Source: Acidobacteriota bacterium (GTDB taxonomy: Bacteria; Actinomycetota; Acidimicrobiia; Spongiisociales; UBA5794). Taken from it: a stretch of 10,595 nucleotides of DNA. The translations under genes and the position numbers were made by a program. A model generated the notes under the pieces. The model was not told the DNA's origin. It saw only the letters and a list, made by a program, of their open reading frames with translations, and searched no databases. Where the stretch lies: the NCBI GenBank assembly GCA_022574065.1, contig JACZST010000044.1:1-10595 (forward strand), written 5' to 3'. Each line of letters starts with the position of its first letter. The stretch's first letter is position 1. Below are positions 1 to 6,599 of the stretch, piece after piece.

Positions 1-210
1 TTCGCCTACAACACCCTCGGCATCCCGATCGCCGCCGGAGTGCTCTACCCGTTCTTCGGCCTGCTGCTCAGCCCGCTGCTCGCCGGAGCGGCAATGGCCT
101 TCTCGTCGGTGACCGTGGTGTCGAACGCCAACCGGCTCCGCAAGTGGAAGGCGTCACCAATCGAGAAAACCACCGTACCGCGACCTACGCAGAAGGGAGT
201 GAGCGAATGA
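1..210 (+). CDS. copA: CopA-type copper-translocating P-type ATPase, C-terminal end (5' end outside window)
   Basis: Only the last 69 codons are present, read in frame from base 1 to the TGA at 208-210. They encode the final membrane hairpin of a P1B ATPase: a YN motif near the start (FAYNTLGIPIAAG) and the last helix with MAFSSVTVVSNANRLRKW. These are the TM7/TM8 signatures (YN and M..SS.....N) of CopA-type (P1B-1) Cu+ exporters, which move Cu+ out of the cytoplasm using ATP. The tail after the last helix is about 20 residues and hydrophilic. The stop overlaps the start of the cupredoxin gene in an ATGA, so the gene is the upstream member of the copper operon. The catalytic domains cannot be seen, so subfamily assignment rests on the last helices and on the neighbours. 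Confidence 0.85.
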   Translation, partial: FAYNTLGIPIAAGVLYPFFGLLLSPLLAGAAMAFSSVTVVSNANRLRKWKASPIEKTTVPRPTQKGVSE

Positions 211-578
211 ACGTGATCCTCGTCAATCTCGTCGGCTTCGGGCTGATCGGGCTGATCGTCTGGTACTTCTGGCTGTCGAAGCCGGAGGGTGCCACCGCTG
301 CCGTATTGGGCGGCGGGGTGCAGGAGGCCTTCGTGGTGGTGAAGGGCGGTTATTCGCCCGACACCATCCGGTTGGAGGCGGGACGGCCGACGCGGTTGGT
401 GTTCAACCGCCAGGAGGCCGACCCCTGCTCGGAGAAGGTCGTCTTCGACGATTTCGGAATCTCGGCGGATCTGCCCGAGGGAAACAACGTGACCGTTGAG
501 TTCACGCCGACGGAGCCTGGCGAGTACGAGTTTGCCTGTCAGATGGGGATGCTACGGGGAAAGCTCGTGGTGAAATGA
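207..578 (+). CDS. Membrane-anchored cupredoxin-domain protein (probable extracytoplasmic copper-binding protein)
   Basis: This is a 123-residue protein. The start chosen is the ATG at 207, which overlaps the copA stop (ATGA) and lies behind a GGGAG ribosome site near 195. A longer in-frame start at 144 would lie inside copA and adds a hydrophilic stretch with no domain. Residues 4-23 form one hydrophobic helix (signal anchor), putting the rest outside the membrane. Residues 38-123 are a small beta-sandwich of the cupredoxin_1/EfeO-like type. Likely metal ligands are Cys74 (DPCSE), Cys111, Met113 and Met115 (CQMGM). The classical second His is not visible; the domain has no His at all. Such proteins commonly sit beside CopA and may accept or buffer the exported copper. 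The metal role is inferred from family and context. Confidence 0.85.
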   Translation: MNVILVNLVGFGLIGLIVWYFWLSKPEGATAAVLGGGVQEAFVVVKGGYSPDTIRLEAGRPTRLVFNRQEADPCSEKVVFDDFGISADLPEGNNVTVEFTPTEPGEYEFACQMGMLRGKLVVK

Positions 579-1309
579 GCGGAGGTAAGCAGGCGAGCAG
601 CCAACCGTACGGGTGGGCGATGGCGTTTGCCATGTGGATGCCAAAGGAAGAGCAGGCGCGCGCAGAGGCGGTCGAGCAGGCGCAGGTGACCCGGCGCTAC
701 GACCGGATGGCCTGGCTCTACGACTTCTACGACGCTCCGATGGAGTGGATGGGAACCCGCAAGAGGCGGCGCCGGCTGGTCTCGGCGGCATCGGGTCGGG
801 TGCTCGAGGTGGGGATCGGGACCGGCAAGAACCTCCCCCACTATCCCGCAGGGGTGGATCTGACCGGCCTCGACGTCTCCACAGAAATGCTGAGCAGAGC
901 CCGGCGGCGGGCCGACCGCCTCGAGCGGGCCGTGGCTCTGGAGCTTGGGGATGTGACCAGCCTGCCGTATCGAGAGGACTCGTTCGACACGACGGTGGCG
1001 ACTTCCGTCTTCTGCTCGGTGGCGGACCCGGTCGCAGGCCTCGCCGAGCTGGGCCGGGTGACCAAGCCCGACGGCCGGATCCTGTTGCTGGAGCACGTCC
1101 GGCCCCGCAACCGGATCCTGGGCTGGATGGCGGACGCGGCCACTGCCTTTACCCGACGGGTATTCGGATTCCGCGCCAACCGCCGCACCGAAGAGAACCT
1201 GGCCGCCGCCGGGCTCGACATTCTCGATATCCGGCGCGAGGGGATCTGGCGCGAGGTAATCGCCCGGCCTTCGGCGCCGGACACAAGCACAGATGGCAAC
1301 AGCCGGTGA
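575..1309 (+). CDS. Class I SAM-dependent methyltransferase (Methyltransf_11 type)
   Basis: A 244-residue protein whose ATG overlaps the cupredoxin stop by four bases. The Rossmann-like methyltransferase fold is clear: motif I VLEVGIGTGKN at 76-86, acidic residue Asp100 in GLDVS, GDVTSLPY at 125-132, and a post-core strand LLLEHVRP at 170-177. The C-terminal FGFRANRRTEENLAAAG segment resembles the UbiE/phospholipid N-methyltransferase/METTL7-like branch. The substrate cannot be deduced. The N-terminal 40 residues are hydrophilic with a short hydrophobic patch (residues 12-22) and may aid membrane association. The position inside a copper-export operon suggests a role in copper stress, such as modification of a lipid, quinone or small molecule, but that is inference from location only. 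No arsenite-methyltransferase Cys set is visible. Confidence 0.88.
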   Translation: MSGGKQASSQPYGWAMAFAMWMPKEEQARAEAVEQAQVTRRYDRMAWLYDFYDAPMEWMGTRKRRRRLVSAASGRVLEVGIGTGKNLPHYPAGVDLTGLDVSTEMLSRARRRADRLERAVALELGDVTSLPYREDSFDTTVATSVFCSVADPVAGLAELGRVTKPDGRILLLEHVRPRNRILGWMADAATAFTRRVFGFRANRRTEENLAAAGLDILDIRREGIWREVIARPSAPDTSTDGNSR

Positions 1310-1410
1310 CGAGTTTGCTTGTGGATTCGACCGAAGCGCACGCATCGACGCTCGAGGTCGATCGAAGAGCGGCGAGCAGCCCTGCGCCGCCGATACGGGA
1401 GGTGGATACG

Positions 1411-1527
1411 ATGGCTCGACAAGTCGACCTCGAGGACCAGGTACCCGACCGTATTCGTAACGAGCCCGGGTTCGTTGGTGTGGTTGAATGCGCCGAACTC
1501 TTGCTGAGGGAGATGGCCAGTGGCTGA
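1411..1527 (+). CDS. Possible small protein (38 aa) between methyltransferase and copB
   Basis: An ATG at 1411 follows a strong ribosome site (GGGAGGTG at 1397-1404). It opens a 38-codon frame beginning MARQVDLEDQVPDR and ending ELLLREMASG, with TGA at 1525-1527. The stop lies 8 bp inside copB, whose GTG start is at 1520, so translation of the two could be coupled. The same frame is open upstream to a GTG at 1306 that overlaps the methyltransferase stop (GTGA), giving a possible 73-residue form, but that start has no good ribosome site. The peptide is mostly acidic and helical-looking with one Cys; no domain is recognised. It may be a small regulatory peptide, a coupling leader for copB, or a chance frame. 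Confidence 0.4.
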   Translation: MARQVDLEDQVPDRIRNEPGFVGVVECAELLLREMASG

Positions 1528-3865
1528 CAAGACCATGAGCGCCGTCGGTCACGATCCTCACAGCCCGCCCGAACCTTCATCGCTGCACTGCACCTGCTGT
1601 CGACTATGCACCCTCGAACACGGCTCCGGCGAGGTGACGGAAGACCGCGCTCACGGTGCGGCTATGGGTGTCGCAACGGCCGAGATGGCGCATGACGAGC
1701 ACGCAGGTCACGGCGACGAACACGATGAGCACGCGGGTCACGGCTCCGGCGAGGTGATGGAAGACCGCGCTCAGGGTGTGGCTATGGGTGTCGCAACGGC
1801 CGAGATAGCGCATGACGAGCACGCAGGTCACGGCGACGAGCACGATGAGCACGCGGGTCACGGCGACATGAAGGCCGAGGGTGGGCATCACGACCACACC
1901 GACCACGAGGCGATGTTCCGCCAGCGGTTCTGGGTCAATCTGGTCTTGAGTATCCCGGTCCTTTTCTGGAGTGAGGCGGTTCAGGGCTGGTTCGGGTACA
2001 CCGCACCGGAGTTCGTCGGAAGCGCCCTGATTGTTCCCGTCCTGTCCAGTGTTGTGTTTTTCTACGGGGGCTGGCCATTCCTGACGATGTCGAGGTGGGA
2101 GCTGCGGGACCGTAGTCCGGGAATGATGACCCTGATCGCCGTGGCTATCTCAGTCGCCTATGTCTTCTCCATGGCGACACTCGTTTTTGATCTCGGAGAA
2201 GACTTCTTCTGGGAACTGGTCACGCTGGTGGACATCATGTTGCTAGGTCATTGGATGGAGATGCGCGCCGTCCGCCAGGCTTCGGGTGCGCTCGACGCCT
2301 TGGCCCAGCTCATGCCAGATACCGCAGAGGTGGTCCTCGCCGATGGAACCATCGAGGAGAGAGCGTCCGAATCGTTGGTGGTGAGCGACGTAGTCCTCGT
2401 CCGTCCCGGAGCCAGCGTGCCGGCCGATGGCGTCGTGGTCGCAGGCTCATCCGATCTCGACGAGGCCATGATCACCGGCGAGTCAAGGGCGGTGAAGAAG
2501 GCTGAGGGCGATCCGGTCATTGGTGGCACCATCAACAGTGGGAGTGGAAGCTTGAGGGTGGAGGTCTCCGCAGTGGGCGATGACACCGCCCTGTCTGGGA
2601 TCATGGCGCTGGTTGCCCAGGCGCAGGCCAGCAAGTCGAAAACCCAGCTGCTTGCCGACCGGGCAGCATCGTTTCTGTTCTATACGGCGCTGGCCGCGGC
2701 AGCCATCGCCGCGGTGGGCTGGACCATCTTCTTCGGGGGTCCCGATCCTCGCACCGTCGCGGTGGTGGTCACCGTGCTCGTAATCGCCTGTCCCCACGCT
2801 CTGGGTCTGGCCATTCCCCTGGTGGTGGCCAACACCACAGAGATCGCGGCCAAGAACGGAACGCTGATCAGGAATCGGGAGGCCATAGACACGGCCAAAG
2901 ATCTCGGCATCATCATGTTCGACAAGACCGGCACCCTGACCGAAGGCAGGATCGGGGTTGTCGACATAGCCGCCGGCGGCGGGATGTCGACGGACGATGC
3001 GCTCGGGATGGCGGCCGCCGTCGAGGGTGATTCGGAACATCCCGTGGCCCGGGCCATTGTGCAGGCCGCCGCGGACCGATCCGTCGCCGTACCCGAGGTC
3101 TCCAATTTCGAGATCCTCAAAGGTCGGGGAGTGAAGGGTGTGATCGGTGGGAGCACGGTCTACGTTGGAGGGCCGCGCCTCATCGAGTTCGTCGAACTCG
3201 TCCCATCAGATATTTTGGCCAAGTTCGCATTTCGGGCTGGAGCTCGTGGCGAGTCCGTGGTCTACGTCGTCAGCGATGACACCGTCGTCGCTGCGATCGC
3301 CCTCTCCGACGTGGTACGTCCCGAGAGCCGGGTAGCAGTCGATGCTCTACGGGAGATGGATGTGGAGGTTGCGATGCTGACCGGTGACAGCAAAGACGTT
3401 GCCAGGGCGGTGGCGAGCGATCTCGGCATCGAAACCTACTTCGCTGAGGTGCTGCCAGCGGACAAGGACAAACACGTGGCGGAACTCCAGGCTGGTGGGC
3501 GAAGTGTGGGGATGGTTGGCGACGGGGTGAACGACGCCCCGGCATTGACCAGGGCTGACATCGGCATCGCCATCGGCAGCGGAACCGATGTGGCGGTGCA
3601 GTCCGCCGACCTGGTCCTGGTCAAGAGCAACCCACTCGACGTGGTGAAGATCATCAAGCTCAGCTCAGCGAGCTACACGAAACAACTCCAGAACGTCTGG
3701 TGGGCGGCCGGCTACAACATCGTCATGATCCCACTCGCCATGGGAATCCTGGCACCGTGGGGATTCGTGATGCCGCCTGCGCTGGGGGCGGTCTTCATGT
3801 CGCTCAGCACCATCATCGTCGCAGTCAACGCTCAGCTCCTGCGTCGAGTCGACCTATCCGCTTGA
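1520..3865 (+). CDS. copB: CopB-type copper-exporting P-type ATPase (P1B-3, CPH motif) with His-rich N-terminus
   Basis: A 781-residue heavy-metal P-type ATPase that exports copper (Cu2+ or Cu+/Ag+ in the CopB family) from the cytoplasm. The GTG start follows a GAGGGAG site at 1505-1511. A metal-binding tail covers residues 1-131, with Cys at 24, 26, 27 and 30 and many HDEHAGHG units. The core follows: first membrane helices about 138-156 and 168-188, TGES actuator motif 319-322, metal-site CPH at 424-426, phosphorylation Asp468 in DKTGTLTEG, the SEHP motif with His507-Pro508, and GDGVNDAP at 667-674. The final helices carry GYNIVMIPLA and MSLSTIIVAVNAQ. CPH together with MS.ST....NA separates this from CPC-type CopA. 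It is the last gene of the copper operon. The gene is intact. Confidence 0.95.
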   Translation: MADKTMSAVGHDPHSPPEPSSLHCTCCRLCTLEHGSGEVTEDRAHGAAMGVATAEMAHDEHAGHGDEHDEHAGHGSGEVMEDRAQGVAMGVATAEIAHDEHAGHGDEHDEHAGHGDMKAEGGHHDHTDHEAMFRQRFWVNLVLSIPVLFWSEAVQGWFGYTAPEFVGSALIVPVLSSVVFFYGGWPFLTMSRWELRDRSPGMMTLIAVAISVAYVFSMATLVFDLGEDFFWELVTLVDIMLLGHWMEMRAVRQASGALDALAQLMPDTAEVVLADGTIEERASESLVVSDVVLVRPGASVPADGVVVAGSSDLDEAMITGESRAVKKAEGDPVIGGTINSGSGSLRVEVSAVGDDTALSGIMALVAQAQASKSKTQLLADRAASFLFYTALAAAAIAAVGWTIFFGGPDPRTVAVVVTVLVIACPHALGLAIPLVVANTTEIAAKNGTLIRNREAIDTAKDLGIIMFDKTGTLTEGRIGVVDIAAGGGMSTDDALGMAAAVEGDSEHPVARAIVQAAADRSVAVPEVSNFEILKGRGVKGVIGGSTVYVGGPRLIEFVELVPSDILAKFAFRAGARGESVVYVVSDDTVVAAIALSDVVRPESRVAVDALREMDVEVAMLTGDSKDVARAVASDLGIETYFAEVLPADKDKHVAELQAGGRSVGMVGDGVNDAPALTRADIGIAIGSGTDVAVQSADLVLVKSNPLDVVKIIKLSSASYTKQLQNVWWAAGYNIVMIPLAMGILAPWGFVMPPALGAVFMSLSTIIVAVNAQLLRRVDLSA
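1621..1860 (+). repeat. 120-bp tandem duplication (two copies) encoding the His-rich tail of CopB
   Basis: Bases 1621-1740 and 1741-1860 match over 120 positions with five differences (1638/1758, 1654/1774, 1659/1779, 1687/1807, 1720/1840). The unit is 40 codons, so the frame is kept. Four differences change the residue (T40/M80, H45/Q85, A47/V87, M56/I96) and one is silent. Inside each unit the motif DEHAGHG occurs twice, so there are four copies in all. After the second unit the sequence departs into another His-rich run (GHHDHTDHE). Confidence 0.97.
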
Positions 3866-3872
3866 CGGGCGG

Positions 3873-3893
3873 CCGGCAGGCATGGTTTGCCGG
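3873..3893 (+). terminator. Weak hairpin just after copB
   Basis: Inverted arms CCGGCA (3873-3878) and TGCCGG (3888-3893) with a 9-base loop lie 8 bp after the copB stop. There is no following T-run, so intrinsic termination is doubtful; it may only mark the operon end. Confidence 0.25.
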
Positions 3894-3996
3894 GGGTGAG
3901 CTGCAGCGCTGTTTCATCGAGCAGCCGGAGGCTCCCCGACGCTCGAGAACGAAGCCTCGAAATGCGGGAACTACCAATCAGGGGGCGCGGAATACG

Positions 3997-4052
3997 CCAG
4001 TGGTCACCACGGGCGATGTCCCAGGGCCACAGTTTCCGAAACCAGTGGTCAC
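3997..4052. repeat. Direct repeat CCAGTGGTCAC upstream of the DoxX gene
   Basis: The 11-base word CCAGTGGTCAC occurs at 3997-4007 and 4042-4052, 45 bp apart. The first copy extends into an inverted repeat with arms GTGGT and ACCAC around one central base (4000-4010). The pair lies 54 bases upstream of the candidate -35 element, where an activator could bind. Chance occurrence in a non-coding stretch is possible. The rest of the roughly 300-bp gap (3866-4163) shows no convincing reading frame. Confidence 0.3.
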
Positions 4053-4105
4053 GGGAAACGGCCGAAGGTCCTCGCCGCCTATTCCACCATTGGGGATTCG
4101 GCATC

Positions 4106-4134
4106 TTCCCAATCGAGACGCCACCTCGTATAGT
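4106..4134 (+). promoter_or_regulatory. Candidate sigma-70-type promoter for the DoxX gene
   Basis: TTCCCA at 4106-4111 (four of six matches to TTGACA) and TATAGT at 4129-4134 (five of six to TATAAT) are separated by 17 bp. Transcription would begin near 4141, just before the AGGAGG ribosome site at 4152-4157. A TTGACA at 4135-4140 is a better -35 word, but no -10 lies at the right distance before the ATG at 4164. Confidence 0.45.
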
Positions 4135-4163
4135 TTGACACCAGGCGAGACAGGAGGAGTCGG

Positions 4164-4757
4164 ATGGCCGAAACTACGATCCCTGGAGACACTGGACGGC
4201 TCGAGGATGCAGAAGCGCGGGTCGCCGGTTGGTGGGTCTGGGGTTTACTACGGCTCGCCATCGGATGGACGTTCCTCTGGTCCTTTTTGGACAAGCTGCT
4301 CGGACTGGGGTTCGCTACCTGCCGCAATGGGGACACCGGCGAGATCGACTACCTCTGCGACGCCGCCTTCGTCAATGGCGGATCGCCGACATACGGGTTC
4401 CTCACCTTCGGCACCGAGGCGAGCCACACCGGTGAGCTGCTCTCGTGGATGGCTCCGAGTGCGCCCGACCAGCAGAACCTGCCCGACTGGCTCTTCATGC
4501 TCGCCCTGCTCCTCATCGGAGTGGCGCTGCTCTTCGGCATCGCCGTGCGGCTCGGAGGCCTCGGCGGAGCACTGCTCCTTACCTTCTTGTACCTGGCCGG
4601 CTTCGTGTGGCCGGCCAACAACCCGTTCATTGACAACCACATCATCGAGGCGCTGGCCTGCATCGGGTTCATCGTGGTTCCGGCGGGCAGGTACTTCGGT
4701 TTCGGCAGGTCGTGGGAGACGATCCCCATCGTAAAGAACTACCCGATTCTGCGCTGA
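4164..4757 (+). CDS. DoxX-family integral membrane protein
   Basis: A 197-residue membrane protein starting at an ATG seven bases after a strong AGGAGG. It has a short acidic N-terminus, then hydrophobic segments near 26-50, 110-128, 130-150 and 159-177, the four-helix layout of DoxX/DoxD-like proteins. The ANNPFIDNHIIEAL stretch at 151-164 fits the conserved DoxX signature before the last helix. A long loop between helices 1 and 2 (51-108) carries Cys53 and Cys65, which could form a disulfide if the loop is outside. DoxX relatives include the thiosulfate:quinone oxidoreductase subunit and redox or membrane-integrity proteins, but most are uncharacterised, so no reaction is assigned. The gene stands alone on its strand, with a convergent CDF gene downstream. 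Confidence 0.82.
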   Translation: MAETTIPGDTGRLEDAEARVAGWWVWGLLRLAIGWTFLWSFLDKLLGLGFATCRNGDTGEIDYLCDAAFVNGGSPTYGFLTFGTEASHTGELLSWMAPSAPDQQNLPDWLFMLALLLIGVALLFGIAVRLGGLGGALLLTFLYLAGFVWPANNPFIDNHIIEALACIGFIVVPAGRYFGFGRSWETIPIVKNYPILR

Positions 4758-5005
4758 CGGACGGGGTTCAGACGGACGACAGCCAGTCCCTGATCTCGGC
4801 TGGAAGAACCTCACGTCGTGGTCCGGCGATCTCCGAGGCCCCGGCGGCGCTCCACCTAGGACCGACGGCTGCGGAGCGTGGTGGTCCGACAACGGAATCT
4901 TTGGAAACGGGGCCGCCGTGAACGCCTTTCGGATGTGGTGGCCGCCGGTCGCACCGGATGGGCGCATGGTGGCCAGTGCGTAAGAGACAATTGGCATGGG
5001 TTGAA
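4758..5005. other. Convergent intergenic region, no gene seen
   Basis: This 248-bp stretch lies between the stop codons of the DoxX (+) and CDF (-) genes. Frames across it give low-complexity Arg/Pro/Gly-rich translations typical of non-coding GC-rich DNA. A short hairpin (CCGGT at 4945-4949, ACCGG at 4953-4957, three-base loop) is present without a T-run. No strong bidirectional terminator is evident. Confidence 0.5.
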
Positions 5006-5998
5006 TCAGCCAGGCATATCCGGGTCGAGAGGTGCTGTGGCGCCAGCGCGATCGTTGTGGTCGGTGTCGGCGAAGTCGATGGCTGTGGCACGGTGGTCCT
5101 CTTCGCATTCGGTTTCGATCTGGATGGTCGAGAAGTAGAAGCCGAATTCGTCACGCACGATCGACTGTGCCGCGGCAAGCGCGCGCCGAGGGTCGGTATC
5201 GTCGGCGACAAGCAGGTGGGCAGAGAACAGATTTCGCCCGGTCGTCAATGCCCAGGCGTGAACATGGTGGGCGTCCTCGACCCCATCGATGCGACGGAGT
5301 TCGGCGACAACATCAGGGAGGTCGACGTCGGTGGGGACGGTTTCCATCAAAACCCGAATGGAATCTCGGGTGATCCCCCGTGCGGCCCACAACAGCACCA
5401 GACCAAACGCGATCCCCAGGATCGAGTCGATCTCAACGAAGTCGGTCAACGCCACAACCACCGCGGCAACAATGATCAGCAAGCTGCCAACGAACGTCTG
5501 GACGACGTGCCAGTAAGCGCCGCGCATGTTCAGGTTGTCTCTTTGCCCTGCGTAAAGAACACGAAGGGAGATCAACTCGGTGACGATGCCGCCGGCGGCT
5601 GCGACCAGCATCAAGCCGGTGTTGAGGTCAGCAGGATTGAGGAGGCGGAAAATACCCATGAAGATCACAACTACGGCCATCACGATGAGGAAGAACCCGT
5701 TCAGCATCGCCCCGACGATCTCGGCGCGGATCGACCCGAACGTGGAATATCGAGTCGCGGGTCGTGCAGCGATCCGGCTTGCGACCAGCGCCAACAACAC
5801 TCCACCCACCGCCGAGAACGTGTGCAGTGCATCCGATATGACCGCCACCGAGCCGCTGGCAACGCCAAGTCCCAGCTCGATGAGGAAGTAGATGCCGGTC
5901 AGCCACAGACTGATCCACAGGGCCCGCTCATTGGCCGCAAGCATTGCGGTGTGGTCGTGACCGCGCCGTGTCGAAGCTCGTTCGCTTCCCTCAGACAT
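5006..5998 (-). CDS. Cation diffusion facilitator (CDF/ZnT-like) family transporter
   Basis: A 330-residue protein from the ATG at 5998, which follows a GGAGG (6003-6007, minus strand) at proper distance. An upstream in-frame start at 6019 adds seven residues and lacks such a site. Six hydrophobic segments in the CDF pattern cover residues about 26-205, followed by a cytoplasmic dimerisation domain with HHVHAWALTTGRNLFSAHLLV-like sequence (244-264) and a C-terminal CEEDH. CDF proteins export Zn2+, Co2+, Mn2+ or similar ions in exchange for protons. Here the TM2 site reads DALHTFSA (Asp56, His59, Ala63) and the TM5 site HVVQT (His164, Thr168). The usual second Asp of each HxxxD pair is therefore replaced. 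Metal preference is unknown and may be unusual. The transporter is otherwise complete. Confidence 0.9.
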   Translation of the reverse strand: MSEGSERASTRRGHDHTAMLAANERALWISLWLTGIYFLIELGLGVASGSVAVISDALHTFSAVGGVLLALVASRIAARPATRYSTFGSIRAEIVGAMLNGFFLIVMAVVVIFMGIFRLLNPADLNTGLMLVAAAGGIVTELISLRVLYAGQRDNLNMRGAYWHVVQTFVGSLLIIVAAVVVALTDFVEIDSILGIAFGLVLLWAARGITRDSIRVLMETVPTDVDLPDVVAELRRIDGVEDAHHVHAWALTTGRNLFSAHLLVADDTDPRRALAAAQSIVRDEFGFYFSTIQIETECEEDHRATAIDFADTDHNDRAGATAPLDPDMPG

Positions 5999-6014
5999 TC
6001 GGCCTCCACAGTAG

Positions 6015-6416
6015 GCCAACTCGACGGAGCACGATCCCTCGAATGTCGACTTTCTGGAGAATCCGACCGCCTATCTGTTGATCGGCATCATTGACGTCGG
6101 TCTGGTTGTGCCCGCGGCGGTGGCGGCCGGCATCGGGTTGCGGCGAGGTGCCCCTTGGGCGCGGGAAGCCGCCTACGTGGTCATCGGGTGGTTCGCCCTG
6201 GTACCGGCCGCGGTGGCCGCTATGGCCATCACCATGCAGGTCAACGGTAACCCGAACGCCACCACCGGGGCCACAGTCCTGTTCGGTGTTGCCGCAATCG
6301 TCCTGACCGTCGGTGCCGTCATCCTCTATCGACCGCTATTCCAACCGCGCCGCCCCCGGCACAGCCAGATAACGAACACATCTCCGGCTCGAGTCCGCTC
6401 GATGGGCGAACGATAA
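6015..6416 (+). pseudogene. 5'-truncated membrane protein gene (3' fragment)
   Basis: The frame is open from 6015, just after an in-frame TAG at 6012, to the TAA... end at 6416 (TAA at 6414-6416). It begins with protein-like sequence (STEHDPSNVDFLENPTAYLL) that contains no start codon. The first usable start is a TTG at 6078 with no correctly spaced ribosome site. It then encodes three hydrophobic helices (about residues IGIIDVGLVVPAAVAAG, AAYVVIGWFALVPAAVAAM and TVLFGVAAIVLTVGAVILY) and a basic tail. The coding character upstream of any start suggests the C-terminal part of a longer membrane protein whose 5' end was lost, with the break close to the CDF ribosome site. Alternatively a TTG-started 112-residue protein is still made. 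Family not recognised. Confidence 0.55.
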
Positions 6417-6599
6417 GCACGCCTTAGAAACGGTGGCAGGTGACGACGAGCCAGGACGGAGTCCGCCGATGTTCCCGATGTGCACGGATATCTGCTGTCG
6501 CCATGATCACCTTGCCGCCGGGATTAGCTGTTCCGGCGGGAGGACATCACCGGCACGCACCGGGTCGAGGTTCGACAGTTCGGCGGGCTACCTGTTCGC
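6417..6599. other. Intergenic region with hairpin and possible gene scraps
   Basis: No complete gene is convincing here. A 7-bp perfect stem (CCGCCGG at 6515-6521, CCGGCGG at 6533-6539, 11-base loop) could act as an RNA hairpin for the minus-strand operon ending at 6600, but lacks a T-run. On the minus strand an ATG overlaps the DUF6390-like stop (ATGA) and runs 18 codons to 6547. A second minus frame (about 6587-6507) reads like protein (ends DVLPPEQLIPAAR) but has no start. These may be remnants of a downstream operon gene that was lost. Confidence 0.4.

Noticed and set aside
539..1561. Long minus-strand frame of 340 codons opposite the methyltransferase
   Set aside because: Its translation is Arg/Pro/His-rich without any domain, while the plus strand carries a clear methyltransferase.
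1621..1860. Considered as a CRISPR-like or minisatellite array
   Set aside because: There are only two units with no spacers, and the repeat keeps the copB reading frame, so it is a coding duplication.
1604..1906. Minus-strand open frame of 100 codons with internal repeats
   Set aside because: It is the antisense of the copB His-rich duplication; its repeats follow from the 120-bp duplication and no start signal is present.
3700..4734. Plus-strand frame of 344 codons spanning the copB end and the DoxX gene
   Set aside because: It runs through two real genes in another frame and through the intergenic region; composition is Ser/Arg/Pro-rich, typical of a GC-rich shadow frame.
4958..6094. Plus-strand frame of 378 codons opposite the CDF gene
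   Set aside because: The translation is hydrophilic and domain-free; the minus strand encodes a recognisable six-helix CDF protein.
6424..6504. Minus-strand 26-codon frame (MATADIRAHREHRRTPSWL...) with AGGTGA just before it, considered as a leader peptide
   Set aside because: It lies downstream of the minus-strand operon rather than before a gene on the same strand, and the known actinobacterial Cys leader-peptide pattern is not matched.
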